Assembly (NCBI RefSeq): GCF_018361265.1
Contig: NZ_JAFLNH010000001.1
Coordinates: forward strand, 930,001-994,000
Length of the DNA: 64,000 nt
DNA from: Mycobacterium sp. SM1
Lineage (GTDB): Bacteria > Actinomycetota > Actinomycetes > Mycobacteriales > Mycobacteriaceae
Direction of reading: 5' to 3'
The notes under the pieces are model-generated. The model worked only from the letters and a program-made list of their open reading frames with translations, searched no databases and had not been told where the DNA came from. Of the stretch, positions 45,598-53,348 are shown in pieces (within the stretch, counting starts at the first letter, position 1; every line of letters starts with the position of its first letter). The position numbers and the translations under genes were made by a program.

Positions 45598-45834
45598 ACC
45601 GGCCAAGACCTCGATGCGCAGCTTGCGGCGCTGACCGCCGCCGGCGTCGACACCGGCCGAGTGTTCAGCAACAAACTTTCTGGATTGGCTAACACTGAGC
45701 GCCCCGCCGCGATGCTCGACTACGCCCGTGCCGGCGACACCGTCGTCGTCACCGCCATCGACCGCCTCGGCCGCTCCGCGGCCGCACCCGCACCATCGCC
45801 GACGTCGCCCGGCTCCGGATCCTGTTGCGTTCCT
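45595..45834 (+). pseudogene. serine resolvase/invertase, N-terminal middle fragment
   Basis: The translation TTGQDLDAQLAALTAAGVDT, VFSNKLSG, AGDTVVVTAIDRLGRS is typical of Tn3/Hin-type recombinases. The start and catalytic serine are lost at the IS607 junction. After GRS the frame slips by a small deletion, and RTIADVARLRILLRS continues in the next frame up to the IS110 insertion point. The C-terminal half is at 47635-47912. Confidence 0.85.
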
Positions 45835-45948
45835 GACCGGAAAACACTCAAGGTGACCACAAGTTGGTGAGTGCGGTATTGGGCGACACGCCGCTGTTAA
45901 GAGGCGAGATCGGCTGCTGCGGTATGTGATTGAGGGTCTCGGTTTAGG

Positions 45949-47430
45949 TTAGGCGGCGGCCTGCAGGGTGACTCGGTAGCCCATCGCGGTCAGTTGTGCG
46001 ATGTGGTTGCGTACCCGGCGTTCGACGGCGACGCGGTTGGTGTGGTAGTCGGAGCCGAGGTCGCAGAAGCGGGCGGCCGGGTTGGAAAGCAGATGCCAGA
46101 TGACGACCAGGATGGAGCGGGCGACCGCGACCAGGGCTTTGAGTTTGCCGCGGCGTTTAACGATGCGCCGGTAGCGTTCGCCCAAGAAGGTGTCGGTTTT
46201 GGCGGCCGCGACCGCGGCCTCACCGAGCGCGCCTTTGAGGTAGGGGTTGCCTTTGCCGGTCTTGCCGCCGCGGGTGATTGGCCCGGACTGGATGGTGCGT
46301 GGGCACAGCCGCGCCCACGACACCAGATGCTCAGGTGTGGGAAATCTGCTCATATCCAGTCCGATCTCGGCGATGATCGCCTGCGCGGCGCGTTGGCCGA
46401 TGCCCGGGATCTCATCAAGGCGGCCGATGACACCTGGCAGGTCATCGGCCGCCGGGGCGGGATCGAGCGGGGCCGAATCGCTGCCGCCGGCGTCAGGATC
46501 GGCGTCGGTGCCCGCACCCGCGCTGGTGCCGGGCCCATCGCCGCTGCCGGAGGAATCGATGGCCACAGCATCGTCGGGCAGTTCGGCGATCAGCTCCTCG
46601 ATGCGCGCGGTCAGGGTGTCGATCTGGGCGCACAGTGCATCGATTTGGCCCAGCAGCATCCGCGCCAGTTCGGCGTGATGGTCATCAAAACGGCCGTCGA
46701 GCGCGGCGATCAGCTCCGATCGCTTGGTTTTCATCCGCCCCCGCGCCAGGTCGGCCAGCCGGCGCGGGTCGCGCTGCCCGGCGATGAGCGCCTCGATCAT
46801 GTCCCGAGTGGACAGGGTGTCCAGCGTGGAGGCCACCGCCGACACCTTGATCGCGGCGTCCTCGAGCAGCTTTTCCAGCCGCTGCCAGTAGCGCGAGCGT
46901 TCCCGGGTCAGGTCTTCGCGTAGCCGGGTGTAGTCCCGCAGCCGCCGGATCGGCGCCGGCGGCACGAAACTTGGCCGCAGCAGGCCTTTCTCGGTCAGCT
47001 TAGCCAGCCAGACAGCGTCGAGTTTGTCGGTTTTAGGCCGGCCGGGCACGTTCTTGACATCGCGGGCGTTGACCAGCTGCACATCCAAACCCTGGTCTTC
47101 GAGCAGGTAATACCAGATCCGCCAATAGTCCGAAGTCGATTCGACAGTCACCTTCTCGATACCCTGCTGCCTCAGCTGCTGGGCCAATTCTCCGATCGCG
47201 CCGGTGCGTGCAGACACCTCCCACACCCGAGAAAACCGCCTCCCGGACTTGCCGGGCAGCCGCACACACACTGTGCCGGTCACCTTGGCCACGTCGACCG
47301 CCGCGGCCCGCTCGATCACCACCTCATGGTCGCCGTCGGGAATCTCCTGCGGCGTGGCTGTCACTACCTGCTTCTGCTTGCTCCTGCGTCGTGCCGCCAC
47401 TTCTGTTACCCTCCCATCGAATCCATCCAT
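45949..47430 (-). CDS. IS110-family DEDD transposase
   Basis: This bridge-RNA-dependent recombinase of about 493 residues has a RuvC-like N-terminal domain with AAVDVAKVTG (Asp), VTVESTSDYW (Glu) and KTDKLDAVWLAKL (two Asp). The C-terminal Tnp_20 domain is IPGIGQRAAQAIIAEIG then SGPITRGGKTGKGNPYLKGA, holding the catalytic Ser. A variable acidic insert, DSSGSGDGPGTSAGAGTDAD, separates the domains. The ATG at 47430 (MDGFDGRVTEVAARR) leaves a 200-base leader for a bridge RNA; the longer frame to 47550 starts with unlikely sequence. Confidence 0.9.
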   Translation of the reverse strand: MDGFDGRVTEVAARRRSKQKQVVTATPQEIPDGDHEVVIERAAAVDVAKVTGTVCVRLPGKSGRRFSRVWEVSARTGAIGELAQQLRQQGIEKVTVESTSDYWRIWYYLLEDQGLDVQLVNARDVKNVPGRPKTDKLDAVWLAKLTEKGLLRPSFVPPAPIRRLRDYTRLREDLTRERSRYWQRLEKLLEDAAIKVSAVASTLDTLSTRDMIEALIAGQRDPRRLADLARGRMKTKRSELIAALDGRFDDHHAELARMLLGQIDALCAQIDTLTARIEELIAELPDDAVAIDSSGSGDGPGTSAGAGTDADPDAGGSDSAPLDPAPAADDLPGVIGRLDEIPGIGQRAAQAIIAEIGLDMSRFPTPEHLVSWARLCPRTIQSGPITRGGKTGKGNPYLKGALGEAAVAAAKTDTFLGERYRRIVKRRGKLKALVAVARSILVVIWHLLSNPAARFCDLGSDYHTNRVAVERRVRNHIAQLTAMGYRVTLQAAA

Positions 47431-47634
47431 ATCGGGTGGGTCGCCTGGGGCCTCGGTCAAGGGAACCGAAATTCTGACCGGCGTGCTCGAAGCAACAGTG
47501 CGTGACCCTTCCAGGTCGGGCCCCGGCACCAAACTCACATGCGGGCTCACACGCCCAAGGAAACATCGGCGTCGGCAGGCGACCCGACCCCATTTTCACG
47601 CCCGCAAGGCGTCCCCCGGAAGGGATAGGGAACT
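47431..47634 (-). ncRNA. candidate IS110 bridge RNA leader
   Basis: In the IS110 subgroup, the non-coding left end upstream of the transposase encodes the bridge RNA, about 180 nt in IS621. This 204-base stretch lies in that position. CTCAC occurs at 47534-47538 and 47546-47550, the same five bases as the right half of the target (CT core followed by CAC). That could reflect a target-binding loop, but five bases are weak evidence. Placement is by family analogy only. Confidence 0.4.
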
Positions 47635-47912
47635 CACGTGAAAGCATCCACACCGCCACCCCGGCCAGCCGTGCCGTCGACGCCATCATGGCCACCATCG
47701 CCGAGCTGGAACTCGAACTCGGGAAAGAGCGCCGTGCCGCAGCGCGGGAGTCGCGCCGGGCACGGCAACTGCCGCCCACCAAACCTCCCAAGCTCAGCGC
47801 GGAACGGCAAGAACAACTCCGCCGCCTCGCCACCAGAGGTGAGCCGGTGCGCGAACTCGCCGCCGCGTTCGGCATTGGACGCGCCACCGCGTACCGCTAT
47901 CTCGCGCAGTAA
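47635..47912 (+). pseudogene. serine resolvase, C-terminal fragment
   Basis: This is the second half of the resolvase split by IS110: SRESIHTATPASRAVDAIMA, TIAELELELGKERRAAARES, then the Hin-type helix-turn-helix VRELAAAFGIGRATAYRYLAQ ending at 47912. Without its start it is not a functional gene. Confidence 0.85.
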
Positions 47913-47981
47913 CCGTTGCATCGGAGGATCGATCTCCCGCTCCTGCGTCTACCGCACACTGGCCGGCTTCTCGTAACCACG

Positions 47982-48031
47982 GCCCCTCCCCCGCTATCGG
48001 CGGGATTGTGGCGCCCCCGCGGGGGAGGGGC
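47982..48031. repeat. 13-bp perfect inverted repeat before the effector operon
   Basis: GCCCCTCCCCCGC at 47982-47994 is exactly complementary to GCGGGGGAGGGGC at 48019-48031, with a 24-base loop. It lies just before the operon at 48077. It could be a leader hairpin, an attenuator, a terminator for upstream transcription (no T-run), or a protein-binding dyad. Confidence 0.6.
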
Positions 48032-48076
48032 AGGATGAGGTTGTGGCCTGGCCGGGCACGGGTTACGATCCCCCCC

Positions 48077-48379
48077 ATGCCAGCCGATATGCCGGGTCGG
48101 CGTTTGCGGGTGCTGACCGGCGGGTTGGCGCAGCTGGGCGCGACCTGCCAGACGCTTAGCGCCTCGCTGGCCGGTGCTGCCGGGGTGCCGGTGGTGGCGG
48201 TGTCGGGCTGGCAGTGCAACGCGGGCGCGGTGAATCGCGCCGCCGCCACGGCGCGCAAGGACCTGGGCGCGATCACGGCGCGGATAGCTGGCCGTGGTGG
48301 CCGCTACAGCGCGGCGGGCGGCTGCTATGCGGGGACCGATCGGGGCAATGCGGCCGCGTTGGGTGAGCTGGTGCGCTGA
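48077..48379 (+). CDS. small WXG-like partner protein (Rv2798c homologue)
   Basis: This is a 100-residue, alanine- and glycine-rich helical protein beginning MPADMPGRRLRVLTGGLAQL. It is sized like Rv2798c. A centrally placed SGWQCNAGAVNRAAA resembles the turn of WXG100 proteins, though the exact W-x-G motif is absent. Its stop overlaps the start of the large hydrolase gene, so the two are coupled. It may be the secretion partner or chaperone of the product of the next gene, as small partners are for LXG effectors. This is inference from size, order and composition. Confidence 0.6.
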   Translation: MPADMPGRRLRVLTGGLAQLGATCQTLSASLAGAAGVPVVAVSGWQCNAGAVNRAAATARKDLGAITARIAGRGGRYSAAGGCYAGTDRGNAAALGELVR

Positions 48380-50085
48380 TGGCGGCGGTGGCGCAGGGCT
48401 GGCCCACGCTGTCGGAGTTGCAGGCATCGACGTTTGATCATTTGGGGCGGTTCGCCGACTGGTGTGAGCGTGTTGGCGGTGAGGCCGAGCGCGCCTTAGA
48501 GCGGCTGGCCCGTGAGGTGCGCGCCCCCGGCGGGGTGGAGTGGGAGGGCGCGGCCGGGGATGCGGCGATCACCCAGGCCGACGCCGATGTGATCACCGCG
48601 CGCCCGTTTGTGTGGGGCTTATCCGATGCGGCGGCGATCGCGCGCCGCGGCCAAGACGTGCTGCAGGCCGGTCAGCGGCTGGCGCTGGATGCCGTTGATG
48701 ACGCCCACCGGGACGGCTTTGAGGTCGGCGAAGACTACAGCGTGACCGACACCCGCGAAGCCGCCACCCTCCAGCAGCTGGCCCAGCGGCAAGCCGCCGC
48801 CCAGGCGCACGCGGATTTCATCCGCTACCGCGTGGCCCAGCTGGTCGCCAACGACCAGCATTTGACCGCCGAACTCAACGAGGCCACCGCAACCTGGGGC
48901 ACCCTGACGTTTCCGGAGTCGGGTGGCGCGAACACGCAGCCGCTGGACCATCATTGGAAGCAGGGCGGGCCAGATGATTTGCCGCCGGAGGATCCCAAAC
49001 AGTTTCACGACTGGTGGCAAAGCCTGACACCGCAGCAAAAAGACCAGGCCTACGACCATGACCACAACATCGGCAACCACCCCGGGATGCCGTGGGACCC
49101 GCCGGATGGTCTGGGCAAAGACCACTACGACCAGCTACGTCTGGGTGAACTAACCAACAGCGCTCAGGCCGACGTTGACCGCCTGCAGCGCCGCGTCGAT
49201 GAGCTGGCGCGTCAGGTGTATATGGGTGACCACAGCACCGCCACAACCGGCGAGCTCAACGCGTTGACGCCGCAACTGTTAGCGGCCAGACATAGTCTGC
49301 AGTGCTACAAGGCCGTGCAGGCCGAGTTGGCCCGCAACGACGGGCTCAAACGTTACCTCGGGTATATCGACGACAAGGGCCACGCGGCGATATCGATCAA
49401 CAATCCCGACACGGCCACCCGCAACGCCATCTTGGTGCCCGGCACCGGCCAGGACGTCACCACCATCGGCGGGGCCGACAATAAAGCGCTGGCCATGTAC
49501 AACGCGGCGCACAGAGCCGACCCCAGTCAGATGGTCGCGGTGACGACGTGGATGGGCTATGACCGCCCGATGAGCCTTGAGCACGCGGCATTCCCTGATC
49601 CGGCGCGGGCGGGCGCGGCCAGCCTGGATGCGTTCGAAAACGGCCAGCGCGCCTCCCATGTGGGTGCGCCCTCGATTGACACCATCATCGGGCACAGCTA
49701 CGGCTCCACGGTGGTGGGCGCGGCCGCCTCGGGCGGGCATCACCTGGGCGCCAACAACGTCATCGCGGTGGGCAGCCCGGGCATGCTGGTCGGGCATGCC
49801 GGGGATTTGAGCCTGGATTCCGGCGGACAGGTGTATGCGATGCGCGCGCAAAACGACATCATCGGCGCAGCCGGGATCGCCACCGAGTGGACGCTGGGGC
49901 CAGAGCCCGACACGCCGGGTTTCGGGGCGATCCGCCTGCAGGCCGACCCCGGACCGGCCGGCCCGCTCGGCCTTCCCAGCGTCGACGCCCACAGCAGCTA
50001 CTGGGACCCGGGAAACAAGGCGCTGCTGAATATGGGGGCGATCATCGCGGGCAAACCCCCGCCCTTTGTGATCGGGGGCCGATGA
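48379..50085 (+). CDS. alpha/beta-hydrolase (DUF1023) effector-like protein (Rv2797c homologue)
   Basis: The protein has 568 residues. The N-terminal 100 or so residues are helical with a WEG motif (GGVEWEGAAGDAA at about residues 52-64), like a WXG/LXG secretion domain. A long helical linker follows (residues 100-330). The C-terminal domain is a DUF1023 alpha/beta-hydrolase with ILVPGTGQDV, MVAVTTWMGYDRP and the nucleophile elbow GHSYGS (Ser440). The length is close to Rv2797c (562 residues as I recall). It is encoded between its small partner and a lipoprotein with four-base overlaps. A type VII-secreted lipase or esterase is the likely role; a toxin role is speculative. Confidence 0.72.
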   Translation: MAAVAQGWPTLSELQASTFDHLGRFADWCERVGGEAERALERLAREVRAPGGVEWEGAAGDAAITQADADVITARPFVWGLSDAAAIARRGQDVLQAGQRLALDAVDDAHRDGFEVGEDYSVTDTREAATLQQLAQRQAAAQAHADFIRYRVAQLVANDQHLTAELNEATATWGTLTFPESGGANTQPLDHHWKQGGPDDLPPEDPKQFHDWWQSLTPQQKDQAYDHDHNIGNHPGMPWDPPDGLGKDHYDQLRLGELTNSAQADVDRLQRRVDELARQVYMGDHSTATTGELNALTPQLLAARHSLQCYKAVQAELARNDGLKRYLGYIDDKGHAAISINNPDTATRNAILVPGTGQDVTTIGGADNKALAMYNAAHRADPSQMVAVTTWMGYDRPMSLEHAAFPDPARAGAASLDAFENGQRASHVGAPSIDTIIGHSYGSTVVGAAASGGHHLGANNVIAVGSPGMLVGHAGDLSLDSGGQVYAMRAQNDIIGAAGIATEWTLGPEPDTPGFGAIRLQADPGPAGPLGLPSVDAHSSYWDPGNKALLNMGAIIAGKPPPFVIGGR

Positions 50086-50699
50086 GGCATTCCCGTTTGG
50101 CGCGCGCCGCCGTCGTCCTGCTGGCGGGGGTGCTGGCCGGGGGGTGCACGCATCCCAGCAGGCTCGGCCCGCCGATCCCGTCTGGGGCAACCATCATTGG
50201 AGGACCAGATATGACGTCGTATCCACCACCGCCGCCGGGCTGGAAAGAGCGTCCCGTGATCCCGACTTCCCAGCAGCAAGCCCAAGACACCATTCTCGGC
50301 TACCTGAAGAAAACACTGCGGGCGCTGCCGGCCGGCACCACCTTAGACGCCACCGGCTACGGCGTTCCCAATACACCTCCCTGCGAGGACGTCGAAACGG
50401 GGATTCCACCTGTCACGTTTTCGACGATCGGCGCGCTCAAGCTTCCTGCCGGCGTCGATCCGGACGCCATCATCGCCAAGGTGGGCGATATCTGGAAAAG
50501 CTGGGGCTGGTATGTCATCGAACGCGAGGGCTTCTACAAACCCAATCGCTTCGGCTATGGCCCCGACGGCTACCGCCTGCAGATCATGGCCCCAGCGTCG
50601 CCGGGTTATCCGCCAACCTTTGAGGGTATCTCCCCGTGTTTCCCGGGGGATCTGCCCGATGACCGTAGCGCCTTCCCGATGGTGCTTAAGGCCGACTGA
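50082..50699 (+). CDS. lppV: lipoprotein LppV-like, copy 1
   Basis: This 205-residue lipoprotein has a signal peptide ending in the lipobox LAGGC (C22). The mature part has MTSYPPPPPGWKERPVIPTS, a QQQAQDTILGYLKKTL helix, a variable segment (residues about 92-115), then the conserved KVGDIWKSWGWYVIEREGF and NRFGYGPDGY. The ATGA overlap with the hydrolase gene and the order match Rv2796c (lppV) beside Rv2797c. As a membrane-anchored partner encoded directly after an effector-like enzyme, it may protect the cell from it; this has not been shown. Confidence 0.7.
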   Translation: MRHSRLARAAVVLLAGVLAGGCTHPSRLGPPIPSGATIIGGPDMTSYPPPPPGWKERPVIPTSQQQAQDTILGYLKKTLRALPAGTTLDATGYGVPNTPPCEDVETGIPPVTFSTIGALKLPAGVDPDAIIAKVGDIWKSWGWYVIEREGFYKPNRFGYGPDGYRLQIMAPASPGYPPTFEGISPCFPGDLPDDRSAFPMVLKAD

Positions 50700-50752
50700 G
50701 CTGGATCGTGCCGCCTCACCGGGCATCGCGTGGCCTACCATCTCGCCCAACC

Positions 50753-51166
50753 ATCGGGCACAGCTACGGCTCCACGGTGGTGGGCGCGGCCGCCTCGGGC
50801 GGGCTTCACCTGGGCGCCAACAACGTCATCGCGGTGGGCAGCCCGGGTATGCTGGTCGGGCATGCCGGGGATTTGAGCCTGGATTCCGGTGGACAGGTGT
50901 ATGCGATGCGCGCGCAAAACGACATCATCGGCGCAGCCGGGATCGCCACCGAGTGGACGCTGGGGCCAGAGCCCGACACGCCGGGTTTCGGGGCGATCCG
51001 CCTGCAGGCCGACCCCGGACCGGCCGGCCCCCTGGGGTTGCCCAGCGTCGACGCCCACAGCAGCTACTGGTTCCCCAGAAACAAGGCGCTGGACAATATG
51101 GGGGCGATCATCATGGGGGCGATCATCGCGGGCAAACCCCCGCCCTACGTGATCGGGGGCCGATGA
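50753..51166 (+). pseudogene. orphan C-terminal cassette of the hydrolase, copy 2
   Basis: From IGHSYGSTVVGAAASGG to the stop this repeats the last 132 residues of the 48379-50085 protein, including the nucleophile serine, with few changes (a short duplicated MGAII near the end). The frame is open from 50708, where MPPHRASRGLPSRPT precedes the match, but no secretion domain or good ribosome site is present. It overlaps the next lipoprotein start exactly as the full gene does. Confidence 0.85.
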
Positions 51167-51786
51167 CTCATCCCCTCATGGCGCGCGCCGCCGCCGTCCT
51201 GCTGGTGGCGGTGCTGGCCGGGGGGTGCACGCATCCCAGCAGGCTCGGCCCGCCGATCCCGTCTGGGGCAACCATCATTGGAGGACCAGATATGACGTCG
51301 TATCCACCACCGCCGCCGGGCTGGAAGGAGCGTCCCGTGATCCCGACTTCCCAGCAGCAAGCCCAAGACACCATTCTTGGCTACCTGAAGAAAACACTGC
51401 GGGCGCTGCCGGCCGGCACCACCTTAGACGCCACCGGCTACAGCGGAGGCACCAGCACAGCTCCCTGCGACGACAACGCAACCAGCCCGAAGTCCCCGAA
51501 GGATATGGCAACTATCGGTGAACTCAAACTTCCTGCCGGCGTCGATCCGGCGGCCATCATCGCCAAGGTCGGCGATATCTGGAAAAGCTGGGGCTGGTAT
51601 GTCATCGAACGCGAGGGCTTCTACAAACCCAATCGCTTCGGCTATGGCCCCGACGGCTACGGCCTGCAGATCATTGCCCGACCGCCACCGGGTATTCCAC
51701 TAACCCTTGAGGGTATCTCCCCGTGTTTCCCGGGGGATCTGCCCGATGACCGCAGCCCCTTCCCGATGGTGCTTAAGGCCGACTGA
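51163..51786 (+). CDS. lipoprotein LppV-like, copy 2
   Basis: This intact 207-residue paralogue of the 50082 lipoprotein has the same lipobox (LAGGC) and nearly identical N- and C-terminal parts. The segment between the TTLDATGY and LKLPAGVDP blocks is different (SGGTSTAPCDDNATSPKSPK against GVPNTPPCEDVETGIPPV), keeping one Cys. Divergence confined to one block suggests selection or recombination there. The ATGA overlap links it to the preceding orphan cassette. Confidence 0.82.
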   Translation: MTHPLMARAAAVLLVAVLAGGCTHPSRLGPPIPSGATIIGGPDMTSYPPPPPGWKERPVIPTSQQQAQDTILGYLKKTLRALPAGTTLDATGYSGGTSTAPCDDNATSPKSPKDMATIGELKLPAGVDPAAIIAKVGDIWKSWGWYVIEREGFYKPNRFGYGPDGYGLQIIARPPPGIPLTLEGISPCFPGDLPDDRSPFPMVLKAD

Positions 51787-51839
51787 GCTGGATCGTGCCG
51801 CCTCACCGGGCATCGCGTGGCCTACCATCTCGCCCAACC

Positions 51840-52238
51840 ATCGGGCACAGCTACGGCTCCACGGTGGTGGGCGCGGCCGCCTCGGGCGGGCATCACCTGG
51901 GCGCCAACAACGTCATCGCGGTGGGCAGCCCGGGCATGCTGGTCGGGCATGCCGGGGATTTGAGCCTGGATTCCGGTGGACAGGTGTATGCGATGCGCGC
52001 GCAAAACGACATCATCGGCGTGGCCGGGATCGCCACCGAGTGGACGCTGGGGCCAGAGCCCGACACGCCAGGTTTCGGGGCGATCCGCCTGCAGGCCGAC
52101 CCGGGACCGGCCGGCCCCCTGGGCGTGCCGTCGGTGGCGGCCCACAGCAGCTACTGGGACCCGGGAAACAAGGCGCTGCTCAATATGGGGGCGATCATCG
52201 CGGGCAAACCCCCGCCCTTTGTGATCGGGGGCCGATGA
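51840..52238 (+). pseudogene. orphan C-terminal cassette of the hydrolase, copy 3
   Basis: This is a third copy of the C-terminal 132 residues beginning IGHSYGSTVVG, again with an intact frame to the overlapping lipoprotein start at 52235. The open frame begins at 51795 (MPPHRASRGLPSRPT), because the junction sequence is the same as in copy 2. The repeat distances are 1,066 and then 1,087 bases. Confidence 0.85.
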
Positions 52239-52770
52239 GGCATCCCCTCATGGCGCGCGTCGCCGTCGTCCTGCTGGCGGGGGTGCTGGCCGGGGGGTGC
52301 ACGCATCCCGGCAGGCTCGGCCCGCCGATCCCGTCTGGGGCAACCATCATATTGGAGGACCAGATATGACGTCGTATCCACCACCGCCGCCGGGCTGGAA
52401 GGAGCATCCCGTGATCCCGACTTCCCAGCAGCAAGCCCAAGACACGGGATTGCGATACCTGCAGCAAACCCTTGACATACTGCCTGCAGGCAGCGACTTG
52501 GACCGCACGCGATACCGCATCAGGAAGATGACGCGGTATTGCGCAAACGACCCCAGTGGCCCTGATGCGCCAGTGCATGTTGAAGTCTGGCGCGATGTGA
52601 ACCTACCGGCCGGCACCGACTTCGACGCAATGATCAGCCGCACAGGCCAAATTTGGCAACAGTGGGGGTGGCAGATAATCGAACGGGCGGGCTTCGAGAA
52701 GCCGAACCGCTTCGGGTACACCCCAGACGGCTACGTGCTGCATCTTGAGGCCAGGAACGCTGCATCTTGA
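52235..52770 (+). pseudogene. lipoprotein LppV-like, copy 3, frameshifted after the signal
   Basis: The signal peptide and lipobox (LAGGC) are present. A two-base AT insertion near 52350 (CATCATATTGG against CATCATTGG) then ends the frame at 52369. The rest continues in another frame to 52770 and is the most diverged copy (RIRKMTRYCANDPSGPDAPV). An ATG at 52366 could start a cytosolic, unlipidated form of 134 residues. Confidence 0.82.
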
Positions 52771-52889
52771 GGCCAGGAACAAAGCGGGCCCGACCCCGTT
52801 TCTCATCGGTTCATCACCGTGCTTTCCCGGCAACCTTCGCCGCGACATTCTTTGGAATCCGCCCGTCATCACGCAAACTGGCACGAGCA

Positions 52890-53067
52890 GTTAAAGGAAT
52901 CTCTAGTTCCCAGCAGTCAGCAGCAAGCGCAAGACACGGTAGTTCAGTACCTGCAGAAAACCGTCCATGGGTTGCCGGCCGGCACCGTGCCGGGTGAGCC
53001 ACCGACCGAGTATGAACACTGGACGCAACTTCAACGGTCCACACCTCAGCCTCGTCATACCGTCTAG
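52890..53067 (+). pseudogene. lipoprotein LppV-like, copy 4, short remnant
   Basis: Only KESLVPSSQQQAQDTVVQYL and QKTVHGLPAGTV are recognisable, equal to the first mature helix of the LppV-like proteins. The signal peptide and C-terminal domain are gone. It marks the decayed right end of the tandem array, just before the tRNA. Confidence 0.7.
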
Positions 53068-53086
53068 GCTGGCACCGGTCAGACCG

Positions 53087-53158
53087 GCCTCCTTAGCTCA
53101 GCGGTAGAGCACTCGCCTTGTAAGCGAGCGGTCGTCAGTTCGATCCTGACAGGAGGCT
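53087..53158 (+). tRNA. tRNA-Thr (anticodon TGT)
   Basis: A complete cloverleaf: acceptor GCCTCCT pairs with AGGAGGC; D arm TAGCTCAGCGGTAGAGC; anticodon stem CTCGC/GCGAG with loop CTTGTAA (anticodon TGT); T arm GTCAGTTCGATCCTGAC. CCA is not encoded. tRNA genes are common integration sites, and the array of effector cassettes ends just upstream of it. Confidence 0.95.
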
Positions 53159-53348
53159 CAACAACTGCGGACACCGGCCGGCACCAGATCGATAAGCGCC
53201 TCGCTCGGCGCACGGCACGCGCCGGCACCTCGTAGGCCAGGCGCGGAGCAGCCCCACCGGCACTTTGCGGGTAAACCGGTGATTTCCCATGGTCCACTGG
53301 GGATTTCGTCCAGACCACCGGGATTCGGCCCGGGCACGCCTCGGGCAC

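Larger units (their letters stand above)
45835..47634 (-). mobile_element. IS110-family insertion sequence, about 1.8 kb
   Basis: A CT dinucleotide is present at both junctions (45833-45834 and 47633-47634), the usual core of IS110-type insertions. Joining the flanks over one CT gives RILLRS-SRESIHTATP, the expected resolvase sequence, in frame with the C-terminal half. There are no obvious terminal inverted repeats, as is normal for the family. One DEDD transposase is encoded. Confidence 0.85.

Noticed and set aside
47431..47550. N-terminal extension of the IS110 transposase to the GTG at 47550
   Set aside because: The extra 40 residues have no similarity to the family and occupy the leader where a bridge RNA is expected; the ATG at 47430 was preferred.
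52767..53067. Independent new genes in 52767-53067
   Set aside because: The only recognisable sequence is a piece of the LppV-like lipoprotein, so it was annotated as a fourth decayed copy.
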